Positions 48,011 through 58,157 of a stretch of DNA of 64,000 nucleotides are shown here, piece after piece. Made by a program: the position numbers and the translations under genes. Numbering within the stretch: position 1 is the stretch's first letter; each line of letters begins with the position of its first letter. The stretch comes from Hyaloperonospora brassicae (Eukaryota; Oomycota; Peronosporomycetes; Peronosporales; Peronosporaceae): NCBI GenBank assembly GCA_947650285.1, contig CANTFL010000173.1, positions 1-64,000 of the forward strand. Reading direction: 5' to 3'. The notes below the pieces were generated by a model. That model saw only the letters and a program-made list of their open reading frames with translations. It ran no database searches and was not told where the DNA came from.

Positions 48011-48361
48011 ATACTTGACCTAAAAATTATGACCATCTATAAATTAGGGGAAATGGTAGTATTAGGGGCACTTATGGGGGCTGCCGGATAATGAGAGCAG
48101 AAGTCATACGCAAGGCTACGTGCTGACACAAAGGATGCCTGTATTAGGAAGGGGTGTGCACAAAGTAGAAAATGTTTATGTGGCATTTTGTATGAATAAG
48201 TGTGCAGTACCTAGCCTGAGAGGTCACGGTACTTAAGAAGGGGCCTCAATTTCAGGCATCAAAGGGTGGGTGTGTACATATAAAGCTCCTAAAAACATCA
48301 AACTACTGCCGAAGGATGAATACAAAAAAATATCCGGATGCTGGTCCTTAAGGGATTTTTG

Positions 48362-49690
48362 CTAATAATTTCTTACCTGATCCTGCATCTTCTGAGTCAT
48401 CCATGAGAACTCATCTCCAGTCTCCTGCTGCAACCAGAAATCCTTGAGCTCTGCAAGCATCGATGCAGCATTCTGAAGCGGGACGGAAGGTGCGGCTACG
48501 CTATTCTCCTCCTTGATGTAGCTGCCACGCACTGATTTCGGCAATTGAACGCGCTCGAAAATCTCTGCCTCTGTCGGAGTTTAGCTCACCTGCTCTTTGT
48601 CGAGATAGTTGAGCAGGAAGTCCATAGTCATTGAGTTGCGATAAAGCTGTTGAATTTGTCCCTGAAGGTCCGCAACGACCGCATGCGGGAAGTCCACGTT
48701 GGCGTTTGTAAAGTTGTCCATGTTGGAGGCGCAAGATTTGCATTTCGTAAAGCAGTTGCGAATGCACTCAGACTGCACATCCAGAGTCCATGCCGCATGC
48801 GCCAGCAGAATCGCCTCGAAGACGTTGATCTTCGCTGATTCCGGCTAATTGTTCTCAAGGTTATCCAGGAGCTGGCGGTTCAAGCGCCTGCAATAGTATG
48901 CCTTGAAGATGCGCATAATTCCATCGTCTCAGGGCTGCATATTGCTGGTCGCATTTGGAGTCAAATACAACAGTGTTGTATTCTGCAGTGATTTCGGTGT
49001 CTTCCAAATCCTCCTCCTTGATGTGCGCGAAGCAATTGTCGAGGATAAGAATGGCCTTGTGACCGGCAACGTGTTTGGAGAAGGCTTCCGATCATAGTTT
49101 GAGCACGTCGCGATTCATCCACGCTTTCTTGTTGGCGTGAAAGGCAACGCCTAGGATTCTGCGGTCCACGTTTTTGAAACAGCGTGGTTATAAGAACTTT
49201 CCGATGACCCACAGCGGAAACCTGTCGGATCCGTCTGCGTTGCTGCATATTGTCATCGTCATTTTCTCTTTGCTCTGCTTCCAACCGTCCAGATGGTGTG
49301 TCGAAAGTGATGAATCGTCCTGCAGTCAGTAGAACAGGTCGGTCTTTGAATGCTGTATATATCGGCAGCGTTGCACTGTTCCAATTGAGCGCGGATTTTT
49401 GGCAGGCGCTCCTCCACTACTTCGACGTCGATGGATCCGCTTTCGCCAAAGCGACGGTGCATGCGGATGCCGTGTCGATTTTGAAAGTTCTGCAACTGAT
49501 CGATTGATAAGGCGGGTGCACCTCATCCTTGACGGTTGGATACAGCGTCTTCATGAAATGTGCCGCTTTCCCCTGGATAATGTGCTTGCTGATGTTGACA
49601 ACACCCTGATACTCAATAATATACTGAGCAAGCGCCGTTTCTACTTGCTAGTACGAAACCGCACGCTGTCGTTTGGATTGGAGGGCTGCA
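48362..49690 (-). pseudogene. pogo/Tigger-type DDE transposase remnant
   Basis: Minus strand, right to left. A helix-turn-helix-like N-terminus (49690-49500) is followed by Phe-Gln-Asn-Arg-His-Gly-Ile, a Gly-Glu segment and a stretch near 49380 where pogo proteins have the first catalytic Asp. A core near 49060-49020 reads LILDNCFAH, the second Asp. A Thr-Pro-Asn-Ala-Thr-Ser...Asp-Asp-Gly segment near 48950-48920 corresponds to the third Asp region. A C-terminal Asn-Cys-Phe-Thr-Lys-Cys helix lies near 48760. Tc1/mariner-pogo transposases cut and paste DNA. Stops near 48935, 48850 and 48590 and frame changes show it is dead. Terminal repeats were not found. Confidence 0.75.
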
Positions 49691-49699
49691 TCGCTCTCG

Positions 49700-50280
49700 G
49701 CTGGACGTAAACGTGCTGTAGAACGCTTCAGGTTGCTGCTAATTATCCCTTAGGTGACCGTGACTCCATGCTCATCCAGAATCTACCGACACAGAGCTTC
49801 TTGGGTGAGGTTTGGACGTGTCTGCTTCTCCATGTATATCACCTTGCGGAGGATGTCTGTGAGGGTATGACCTTTAACGACCACGTTGGAGGTGAACACG
49901 TGTATCCCCCTTTGCTTCAACCCTATCCCCCAACTCTGCTATTTAATAATCGATAGAATAAAAAATGCCCCATCTGATCACGAAAATATAAAAACTCGTC
50001 CTAGTATACTCAAGTTAATGTAGTACACATAATCCACACGTCCTAGTATAAACAAGTTAATGCGGCACACATAAACGACACGTTTTTAATCAGTTTCGTT
50101 TTTCCATTTTACGGCCGTGGCCAACCCCCGCCCTGTTTGGGGAGCCGCAGAGAGGGTTCTGCCGCGGGCGTGCTGCGCTTGCAGCCACCAGTTGCAGGCG
50201 CAGACGCGGGATATAAGTACGTAAACGCGTCTTCGTATCATCGGTCACGGCCGTCAACACAGTCCGTCGGTGCTGGTGTA
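49700..50280. other. Unassigned, no gene seen
   Basis: AT-rich then GC-rich spacer; no supported gene. Confidence 0.4.
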
Positions 50281-50284
50281 CTTT

Positions 50285-50460
50285 ATATTAATGCTAATAA
50301 TTTTGCTTTTGTTGTTGCTATTGTTGATGCTGCAACTGCTATTTCTGATGCTGCTGTTGTTGTAGGTACTGCGGTTGCTGTGGTTGTTTCTTACTTGATG
50401 CTGCTGCTGTTGCTGCTGCTGTTGTAGGTGTTTCTGCTGCTATCAATGTTGTTCTACCTG
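50285..50460 (+). repeat. TTG/CTG microsatellite-like tract
   Basis: Degenerate TTGCTGTTG-type trinucleotide repeats, giving Leu/Val/Ala runs if read as protein. Confidence 0.75.
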
Positions 50461-51019
50461 TCGGATTTCATTTCCGCGCTCACAAGCGTTTATGCGTCGA
50501 CGTGGCCCGTCGCCATTCCGCGGTGGGCGACGTCAACGCTTGCCAAGTCCGTTCTGACGCCGGCGGAGTTCGAGTCGCAGTCGGACTCCAGGTCGCAGTC
50601 GAAAAACGAGTCGTAGCCACAGCAGCCACAGATAAAGATGCAGTCGAGTGTGGCAGAGGTAAAGGCACAAGATGCAGTCGTTGTAGTGTATGGGGTTGCG
50701 TGTACGAATTCCCGCAACACGCGCGTGCTGGTGCTCAAATGACGGACAGTGTAGTTGTGCGTGTGTGTGGCTATAAAAAGTCGAGTGTGGAGCTGCTTCT
50801 ACCGAGCTGCGTTTACGACTGTTGGAAAGGTTTATAATAACGACGGGATAATAGCAACTTACACTTTGAGTTGCCAGCACCAATTGTGAGGGGTTAGAGT
50901 AGGTTGCATCGTGCTCATACAAATTGCGTTGAGAACCATTATAACCAGAACCAGATTTCATACCCCCCAATGTGCAACCCTTAAGTTGCTTCTAACCGTG
51001 GGTGCTCCATAAGCGCGGT

Positions 51020-52622
51020 TCACATGCGTACCAATTGAACCACACTGAGTGAAGGTGACTTAGCGACGACTGATTTCTGTGCTTTGTAGATTTGCTGAAG
51101 TTTCATCCTCCTCTCTGTTCTTGTTTTTTTCCTTGAAGGTTGCGCTTCGACGAGCTTATCGACTAGCCCATCCATGCGCTCGTCTAGGCGTCTTGCATGT
51201 CGGATAAAGTGATCAATGATAGAAGATTGGTGGCGAATAGGTTTGCGTTCTTCAGACTCTATGCTTGACCTCTCGGATATGTCTTCTTCTTTTTCTTTAT
51301 GTTTCTTTGCACAGGGAGACGTTGTGAGATGCGTGGGCCATGCGAGCAAATCTTCAGGGGTGCGATTAAATTCCAGCACGCAAGTTTCCAAGCGCTTTAC
51401 AGCTTGCCCGTTGGGGTTTGCCTCTTTAAAAAGCGAGAAATGCATTACCAGGTACGCGGTTAGCACGCCGAAGACGCGCTGATTGACATTGAACTTCTTT
51501 TCGCTGAGGCTCTGACAGGTTGCAAACAGCATCGCCTGCACCTTTCGTATACTGCCCTGGGTCTGAGCATCGAAGAGAATTAAGTTGGCGAGCGACAGGA
51601 CTCGCTCGTCTTCCAGCCACTTGGCATCTTCGCAACCTTGTGGTCCTCGTTCATGGTGTTGAACACACAGCTAGACGCTTTTTTTGTCGTGCTCATGTTC
51701 CAGGCGCCGCGGGTGAAGATCCAGCGCGCCGCGAGCTTTGCGCTGCTATTCGCGTGCTGCGCACCGCCACGACGGAAGGAGAGTGACGTGAGCTGCTGCG
51801 CTACCCGAGCTCGAGTGGAGACGCGGTCGAGTAGGCGATTGACGTGGCTGTGGATTGGTGGCGAGCTGTCTGAACCTGAGATAGAAGCAGCTACGCCGCA
51901 GGAAGCCTCTGGGTGGTCGAGAACTTCGAGCAGCGACGTTTCAGGGCCGAATCTGACTGCGATGTTCCCTAATTGAGCGGGCAAGTTGTCGAGGAGGTCG
52001 GCACACAACGCTGCCTGTGTGACCAGAGCTAGAGCGATGGCGTGTAGCGGAACTGTGGCGAACTCGCCGGTGAGGATGATCGAGAATTTCTGTTCTTTGC
52101 ACGTTATCATGTAAATGAAGCGTACGAAGAATACGTCGCTCGCATCAATCGAGACATTCTGTTTGCGGACTAGCGTCAAGTCCGATGCACGCCCAAATAG
52201 GCACCAAAGATGGCACAGCAAATCTGCATTCTGGTAATCAGTAGGCGAGCATGCGTTTAAATAATATTTCATCCGCTATAAGTCAGTCTTCGTACACGCA
52301 TTGGCCTTCTTCACACCCGCCACCTTCTCTTCTGGCTCATTATTTCTATAACGTTCTACCCATTTTGAGTAGCCGTGATTCGAATAAAGCACGCTGCTGT
52401 GGGAAACTGATCTAGCAATCAATGCTTAGTCTGTCGGTAGTACTGCATGCAAGAATGTCTAGCAAGCGGCTTGCCAGACCTGCCTTCGTTGAATCCAAGA
52501 TACATACCGAACGTATCCATTACCGGAAAAATGCACTGTCCAGAGTCGTCGCGCTGAACGCAGCCCTTGACATACTCTAGATCTGCATTCTCAGACTGTA
52601 GAAACCTCACGAATGCCTTCAC
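51020..52622 (-). pseudogene. Crypton tyrosine-recombinase remnant (Crypton-2)
   Basis: Minus strand. The N-terminal part (52622-52419) has Met-Asp-Thr-Phe-Gly-Met-Tyr and Gln-Tyr-Tyr-Arg-Gln. The catalytic domain (52272-51580) has Leu-Phe-Gly-Arg-Ala-Ser-Asp-Leu with the first catalytic Arg, and SFRRGGAQHAN. The C-terminal region (51541-51020) is a helical DNA-binding-like part. Oomycete Cryptons have this order. Two key residues are lost: the His of HxxR is Leu (TSLSFR), and the position matching the Tyr in Crypton-1 (KAFSY) is Cys (KASSC). A stop and frame change around 51560 and a gap between 52419 and 52272 complete the inactivation. Confidence 0.75.
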
Positions 52623-52671
52623 AGCAGTCGCTCTGGCTCGCTTGGGTCTACAGGCTGCATATCAACTAAAT

Positions 52672-52852
52672 TCATCTGAAGTCACTCGGCACGCCAATCT
52701 GCAAATGATACACCCGTGACTTGGGTTTTGTAGTGACAGATACATTTGCAGACCAACCTAACTCATCTGAAGTCGGATATTACGCATAGATGCTAATGAT
52801 ACAACCGTGACTTGGGGTTTGTATTAACATATACATATTTGGCGCTCTCTTC
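52672..52852 (+). repeat. Two-copy tandem repeat, 91-bp unit
   Basis: Units start at 52672 and 52763 with TCATCTGAAGTC and share ACCCGTGACTTGGG-type blocks; imperfect. Confidence 0.7.
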
Positions 52853-52949
52853 CGACCAAATACGTCGGAACGGCCGACGTACTGTACTTCCCTACCCTTA
52901 CAGTTTTTGATTGGCTGAAACATGTAAATATACTTTGTAATTGGATGAA

Positions 52950-53189
52950 AACGCGTTGCTGTAATTCTATTCGCTTTCCGTCGTTTCCAAACACTAAGTC
53001 AGGTCGGAGAAGTGACGATTTTCATCCATATTGACCCAAAAGTGGCGCGGTGCTGTAAAATACCGCTAAAGGTTATATTCGATTAATTTTACTTAGCAAC
53101 GTAAATATCGGTGAGTGTTATCGATCATGGTAAATATTCTAGTTGACCTAATTTGGTGTGAATGACACGTAACGGGCTCACCCCGTTGC
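52950..53189 (-). repeat. Possible truncated gypsy LTR end
   Basis: The minus strand begins TGCAACGGGGTGAGCCCG at 53189, like the start of the solo LTR at 33967. The rest is AT-rich and its inner limit is unclear. Confidence 0.4.
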
Positions 53190-54694
53190 AAGGCGAGTGC
53201 TGTTTGTTGCTGTGATCCGTGGACTCGCGTTTTGGAAATCTCATTTTTTAGCACAAAAAGATTTGCCGATCGTTACCGGTCCGTGTCATCGCTGCTTGTT
53301 GCTGCTATTGCGGTAGTTGTCGCGGCGTCCTTCGTCTCAGTGCAAGTATCATCCTTCTTCTTCCACAAATGTGCAACGTTTGGTAGCATTGAGATGGACG
53401 GACTTGCCATACCGTGCGAAGGGGAAAGCACAGAGACGCACCCTTCTGGTCGTGCAAGCTAAATTGACAGTTCTCAGTGGCTTCAAGACGTGTTGTACAG
53501 GTGCTAAAAGCACATGTCTGCGTGGCTTCGCACTTTCATAGCCCTCAATCGAAATTCCTATCGCAACCTGCCGCCATCACTTTGTGACCACCTGCTGTGC
53601 ACATGTTCACAACAAAGTTGCAAGTGGGAACAAAGGAGACAGTCGTACGCTATTGTGAAGTCTTGCGCTCGGGCCAACGACTCTGGTCAGAAAGACTTCC
53701 ATTGACAGCCATGCGACCAACCGCCTTGTCGGAACTGGCGCCCATGCAGGGATGTGGTACCGCTGCTGCGCGTCAAAGTCACAAATCGCTTCTCGGTCGT
53801 CGAAGGTGTATTCGACAACGCTACATTCGACTCTCATGACACGAGCTGAGCCCCACAAGTAGCAGGCGACTGCTCGCGCACACGCGGGTTTGGTTTCAGC
53901 GTTTCGGTTTCACCTAGTTTTCGCCGTGTGACTATGCAGCGCGAGTTTGTTTTTCAGTAGCCACTTCGCTGCTCGAGCATGTGACCCTTACGACTGTAAC
54001 CGAAACGTCCACGTTTTCCCTGCAAAGGTTTAGCAATCGTTAACCAAAGTAAACGCACGGGGGGTTTCGACACGGCTTGGACGTATGCATTTCCAGCAGG
54101 ACTGCGTACTCCGCTCAGACGCTGTTCACAAATCGCCGTCAAACTCTCGTACGGCTGCCTCGCGTCACCGAGTTTGGTTTAGTTGCATCAGTCTCAATCT
54201 ACTCCTTGTCGAAGTCGGCTCGAGCAATGGCGCACGGGCAAACCCTTTGACTGCAACTCGCTTGTTCAGCAGCTCTTCGAATCAAGTCGATTGTAGCGGT
54301 AGATACCACGTTTAAGCCGAGTCGACTCGTGATGCTTCCGTGTTCCAGCTGACGCGGTGAAGCCAGGAGCATACGATGCTTGTTCCTGCCGCTCGAGGCG
54401 AGGTCCACGTTGCAGGAGACAAACTCCATCCTGTTCACATGTCGGAGCCCATGGCAGCTGTTGCAGTAGCAAGACGGTCAATATCCAAAACGACCGTGCA
54501 AACACACGACTGGTGAGCTCTGAACAGCCCTTCTCGAGGACAGGCGACGATGCCCGCAACAAGTGGTTTTGTCGTACTTCGCACGTAGGTACACACCAGA
54601 GACTTCGAGGGCCACTTTCCCTTTTGCACCGCTTCGAGCGCGTGTGTCCTCACGGCTATTGACTGCACCTTTGGTCTCAAGTAGTCGAGACAAT
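53190..54694. other. Upstream region of the phosphoesterase gene
   Basis: GC-rich transition from repeats to genes. A 78-codon ATG frame on the minus strand (53840-53604) and several short plus-strand frames are open, one with a hydrophobic start at about 53290-53350, but none is recognised. The promoter of the gene at 54695 should lie here; no clear element was identified. Confidence 0.35.
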
Positions 54695-56206
54695 ATGGTC
54701 GCAGCTCGCAAGATCATTATCGTAGTCAGTATCGTCGTAGCCATTGGCGTAGCTATTGGCATCATCGTTGCCGTCACAGGTGGCACTGACGATGAAAGTG
54801 CCAACACCACAAGTGGTGGAGCGACAGCTTCTAGCGGCTCTGGCATGGGAAGCGCAGGGGGCACAAAGTCGCGCCGGAGCTCCAGCGTGACCGAGTCGGA
54901 CCTACTGACCAACACGACGTCGAGTGGCAGTGGCTCGGCCACGAACGAACCGACCAGCGATCCCGAAGAGGCCAAAGCGGCTCTGACTATGCTTGCAATT
55001 GGCGACTGGGGCGCCACGACGGACAAGCCGGGGTCGTGCTGCAACAAGTACCGCAAGGTGGCAAACGACTCGCTCGAGATGAAGATCGACTACTGGGCCC
55101 AGATGAACGTGGCTGAGCTCCTGGCGCAGGCCGCGGGGGACATTAAGCCGTCGTGCATCATTGGCCACGGCGACAACATCTACTGGAACGGTGCAGGTCC
55201 CGACGACATTGACTACCGCATGGAGACGACGTTCGAGAGCGTGTACGACCAGCCCGAGCTCGAAGGTATCCCATGGATCAACGTCGTGGGCAACCACGAT
55301 CTCGGCGGCTCCGAGTACATTTGCGGCGACAAGGACTACAACTTTCGCGAGTGCGAGAGCACGGACGAGCTGCTCAAGTACTTGAACCTCAAGTTCTCGC
55401 TGCAACAGGAATACACGAGCGCGAACAACGATCGCTGGAAACTCTCGGACCACTACTACGTCGAACACGTCGAGGCGAACGACGTGTCGGTGGACATTTT
55501 CAACGTCGACACGAACTTTGCTGACTCGCACGGCGTGCGGCAGATCTGCTGCCAGTGCTACGGCTACGTGAAGAAGAAGGGGCTGAGCGAGGCCGACGCC
55601 AAGACGTTGGGCAAGACGTGCAACGATCGCATTCCCGGGGACGAGCTGTGTGCAGGAGGGGACACCGAAATGTACAATGCGTGTTCCGACACGATCAAAA
55701 AGTGGTGGGACGACTCGCTCGTGCAAGTGAAGAAGGACTTGGCGGCGTCGAGTGCGACGTGGAAAGTCATCAACTCGCACTACTCGCCGCACTTTCACAT
55801 GAGCGAAGACAAGATGAAGGAGTGGTTCATGGTCACCAAAGAAGGCGGCGCGCACCTCTGGCTCAATGGCCACACGCACGGCTTCAACCACGACATTAGC
55901 AACTGGGGCACCCACTTTTTCGAGAACGGCGGCGGCGGTGGCATCCAGTCCGAGACGTCGGGCATGCCACCTGAAGTGGCCGAGAAGTACGTCGAGCACG
56001 CGTGGATCGCGCCTGGTAACCCCTACGGGTTCTTCATGCTGCACTTTTCCGAAGACTGGCTCAAGACCGAGTTCGTGACGTTTGACAATTCGTGGACGTT
56101 CAGCGTCAAGTCGGCCGAGATCGTCAAGGGAGGGTACCAAAAGGGCCATTGCTGGCACATTCCTGTGACGGTCGGTGCCGGGAAGGAGTGCGCTACGAGT
56201 TTGTAG
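54695..56206 (+). CDS. Purple-acid-phosphatase-like metallophosphoesterase, signal-anchored
   Basis: Single exon, 503 residues from the ATG at 54695. The frame is open 44 codons further up, but only from a GTG and without a hydrophobic start. Residues 6-28 form one hydrophobic segment, then a Ser/Gly/Thr-rich stalk to about residue 95, so the enzyme domain is probably outside the cytosol or in a secretory compartment. The five metal-binding blocks are present: GDWG (103-106), GHGDNIYWNG (157-166), GNHD (199-202), the His of SHYSPH (about 362-366), and GHTHG (392-396). Eight or more Cys in the middle suggest disulfides. The family (ACP5-like, metal-dependent) hydrolyses phosphate esters with an Fe-Fe, Fe-Zn or similar centre. 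Substrate cannot be told. The gene downstream, convergent, is the LarB-like gene. Confidence 0.88.
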   Translation: MVAARKIIIVVSIVVAIGVAIGIIVAVTGGTDDESANTTSGGATASSGSGMGSAGGTKSRRSSSVTESDLLTNTTSSGSGSATNEPTSDPEEAKAALTMLAIGDWGATTDKPGSCCNKYRKVANDSLEMKIDYWAQMNVAELLAQAAGDIKPSCIIGHGDNIYWNGAGPDDIDYRMETTFESVYDQPELEGIPWINVVGNHDLGGSEYICGDKDYNFRECESTDELLKYLNLKFSLQQEYTSANNDRWKLSDHYYVEHVEANDVSVDIFNVDTNFADSHGVRQICCQCYGYVKKKGLSEADAKTLGKTCNDRIPGDELCAGGDTEMYNACSDTIKKWWDDSLVQVKKDLAASSATWKVINSHYSPHFHMSEDKMKEWFMVTKEGGAHLWLNGHTHGFNHDISNWGTHFFENGGGGGIQSETSGMPPEVAEKYVEHAWIAPGNPYGFFMLHFSEDWLKTEFVTFDNSWTFSVKSAEIVKGGYQKGHCWHIPVTVGAGKECATSL

Positions 56207-56735
56207 ACACGTGTAGTCATGTGCAGTCTTGACGTGCGTCTTCAATCCTTAGCATTGTCTTCTTCGCTGTTCTTGAACAATACTCTGCTACGTTTGTCGC
56301 TTCCATACCTGGTATGATAAAGCCCGATGGTTAATGGTACGACAGGCATCCAGAGCTGCCAGCAGTTGTGTGTGTGATAAGGCCTATTGTCTTGCTTGTG
56401 CTTAAAAGGCGAATCCTCAACTGTACGAGCACATCTGGCCAGCACTTGCTGCTCGAAAACGCGCTCAACTTCTTCTTCAGCCCTTCTTCTCACTTAACCT
56501 GTTGCAGTGAGTCTCCTACCAGTGACGATGAAGAACGAGCACGACTGGTGATCCCTTTTCCTGCGCGTCTCGATGTATGCAGATACGCCTGTCCTCATTG
56601 TATTCGATTGGGGTGTAGCGAAAGAAGCCCCGAAGACTCGTGTCGTTTTCCGCAACGAAAGTGCAAGACCCATCAGCGGAGTTGCTGCAGGATTCGAGCT
56701 GGAAGACAGTGTTAGTGCAAGATGTCCGTACGGAA
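56207..56735. other. Convergent 3' intergenic region
   Basis: 529 bp between the stop codons of the phosphoesterase and the LarB-like gene; holds both 3' untranslated ends. No gene seen. Confidence 0.6.
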
Positions 56736-58038
56736 TCACATGGACACGTTCTCACCGGCTAGTACAGCAGCGCCAAAGCCATTGTCAATATTGACGACGC
56801 CAACGCCGGGGGAGCAAGCGTTGAGCATTGTCAGCAGTGGAGCCAGTCCACCGAACGCTGCACCGTAGCCGACACTCGTAGGCACTGCAATCACCGGCAC
56901 GGACGTGATACCTCCCTGCGAAAGAAATATACAGCACCATGATCAGCAAGCAACAGCACAGAGCACTGTGGCGACGACCAGAGTCAAGACGACGACAGAG
57001 TTCAACTTACCACTACACCAGGGAGAGCACCGTCCATCCCAGCAACGCAAATGGCGACGTCCGATGCTTGCACAATGTGCTGGTTGTGCAGCAATCGGTG
57101 GATTCCAGCCACGCCCACGTCGTAGAGGCGAGTGACGCCGTAGTGTGCAAGCTCTGGGAAGTTCATGCACATCGATCAGGTTCCGCTGTGAAAAGTTACC
57201 GGACAAGCATACGCACCGAGAGTCACAGCAGCTTCTTCTGCGACAGGAAGATCCGACGTGCCGGCACACAGCACACACACTGTGGGTTTCTTGCATCATT
57301 GCACACCACCAGGAAAAACTAAGCGCCAACCCAACACACATCATCATCAATCGACTCGAAACGAACAGCAGTTCCACACCTTCTCGTCCGTGTCGGTATC
57401 GCTGGTTCCTACACCCTTTGATCGAGATGCTGACGCCAAGATTCGAGGCACCTCGTAGTACGTCAGGTCTTCATCCTGTCACCCACACACCCACACCCGC
57501 CCACACTTAGCTCAATCACCATCGGAGCTCTCTGACTAAAAGGGCCCCCACACACACACACACATTGCATCTCTCGCGCCGCTTCCCGTACCGGTATCAA
57601 TGCACGAAGTCGTTCTGCAGCTTGCGCTGTCACGCGCGAAGCCATCACAATGTCGTCGCTTTTGTCCATCATCACTTTCATGATCGCTGCCACTTGTTCG
57701 GCCGTTTTGCCCTCGGCGTACACGACTTCTGGAAACCCGGTACGAGCTTTTCGGGTCGTGTCGATCTTGGCAAAGTCTTCGACTGATCGATACGCTGCAC
57801 TAACAGAACGCCAGTGCTCTACTGCCGCTTGAGGCGATACTTTTCCATCGGCTACATGCTGGAACAGCTCTAGTATCGAGTTCTTCTTGTCGTCTTCTCG
57901 CGAAAACGAACCGGTCGACAAGTTTGCGACACGGGCGTAACTCGGTGCGATACGGCTCGTGCCTCTTGTACTCGCAGCAATTGGAAAGCGCATCAAATAG
58001 AGACGACCGGGACGCATTACTCGATAAAAGAAGGTCAT
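56736..58038 (-). CDS. larB: LarB/PurE-like AIR-carboxylase-family protein, five exons
   Basis: Exons on the minus strand: 58038-57564, 57468-57380, 57289-57217, 57153-57011, 56915-56736; introns of 95, 90, 63 and 95 bp, all GT-AG, keep one frame of 319 residues. The start is the ATG at 58038; the open frame further up has only GTG. The N-terminus is rich in Arg, Ser and Ala without acidic residues for about 35 residues, like a mitochondrial targeting peptide. The body shows the LarB pattern: [13 protein letters not shown] in exon 1, then [15 protein letters not shown] (exon 3), [10 protein letters not shown] (exon 4) and [12 protein letters not shown] (exon 5). Bacterial LarB carboxylates nicotinate-adenine dinucleotide for the nickel-pincer cofactor; PurE relatives act in purine synthesis. 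The role in a eukaryote is uncertain. Exon joins are by eye. Confidence 0.83.
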
Positions 58039-58157
58039 GGTCACGAGCGACTCGAATGTCAATGCGAGATGCACGTTACGCGACGTGAGACTTTCGATGC
58101 TACTGCAAATATTACGGTATCCGCTGCCTCAATTGTTATAATTGAGGCACGCCCGAA
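58039..58157. promoter_or_regulatory. Shared 119-bp promoter region with a 10-bp palindrome
   Basis: Lies between the start codons of two divergent genes, so it must hold both transcription starts. The hairpin TGCCTCAATT (58125-58134) / AATTGAGGCA (58140-58149) with a 5-nt spacer ends 8 bp before the UBA4 ATG. It could be a protein-binding site or a leader hairpin. Confidence 0.5.

Larger units (their letters stand above)
41618..48296. mobile_element. R repeat copy 2: TIR-bounded element interrupted by Copia-C
   Basis: The left terminal repeat (41618-41705 plus 46328-46510, split by Copia-C) is the inverted match of the right terminal repeat (48050-48296). Without Copia-C the element is about 2.05 kb. 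Its left arm also matches the MULE tail at 22760-23766, so it looks like a non-autonomous MULE derivative. Compared with copy 1 the left arm has an extra segment of about 350 bp (46735-47085). The middle (47600-48010) holds an intron-containing frame. Confidence 0.62.

Noticed and set aside
50137..50427. 96-codon frame ending in a Leu run
   Set aside because: Runs into a TTG/CTG microsatellite; no independent support for coding.
50533..50970. 145-codon minus-strand frame
   Set aside because: Composition varies abruptly, part overlaps low-complexity sequence, and no motif is seen.
53604..53840. 78-codon ATG frame on the minus strand
   Set aside because: Open and gene-like in composition but no family, neighbour support or splice partners; mentioned only within the upstream region.
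54902..56245. 447-codon open frame antisense to the phosphoesterase gene
   Set aside because: It lies fully opposite a well-supported enzyme with all metal motifs; biased third positions in GC-rich genes often open the antisense frame. No motif and low-complexity Val/Arg/Leu composition.
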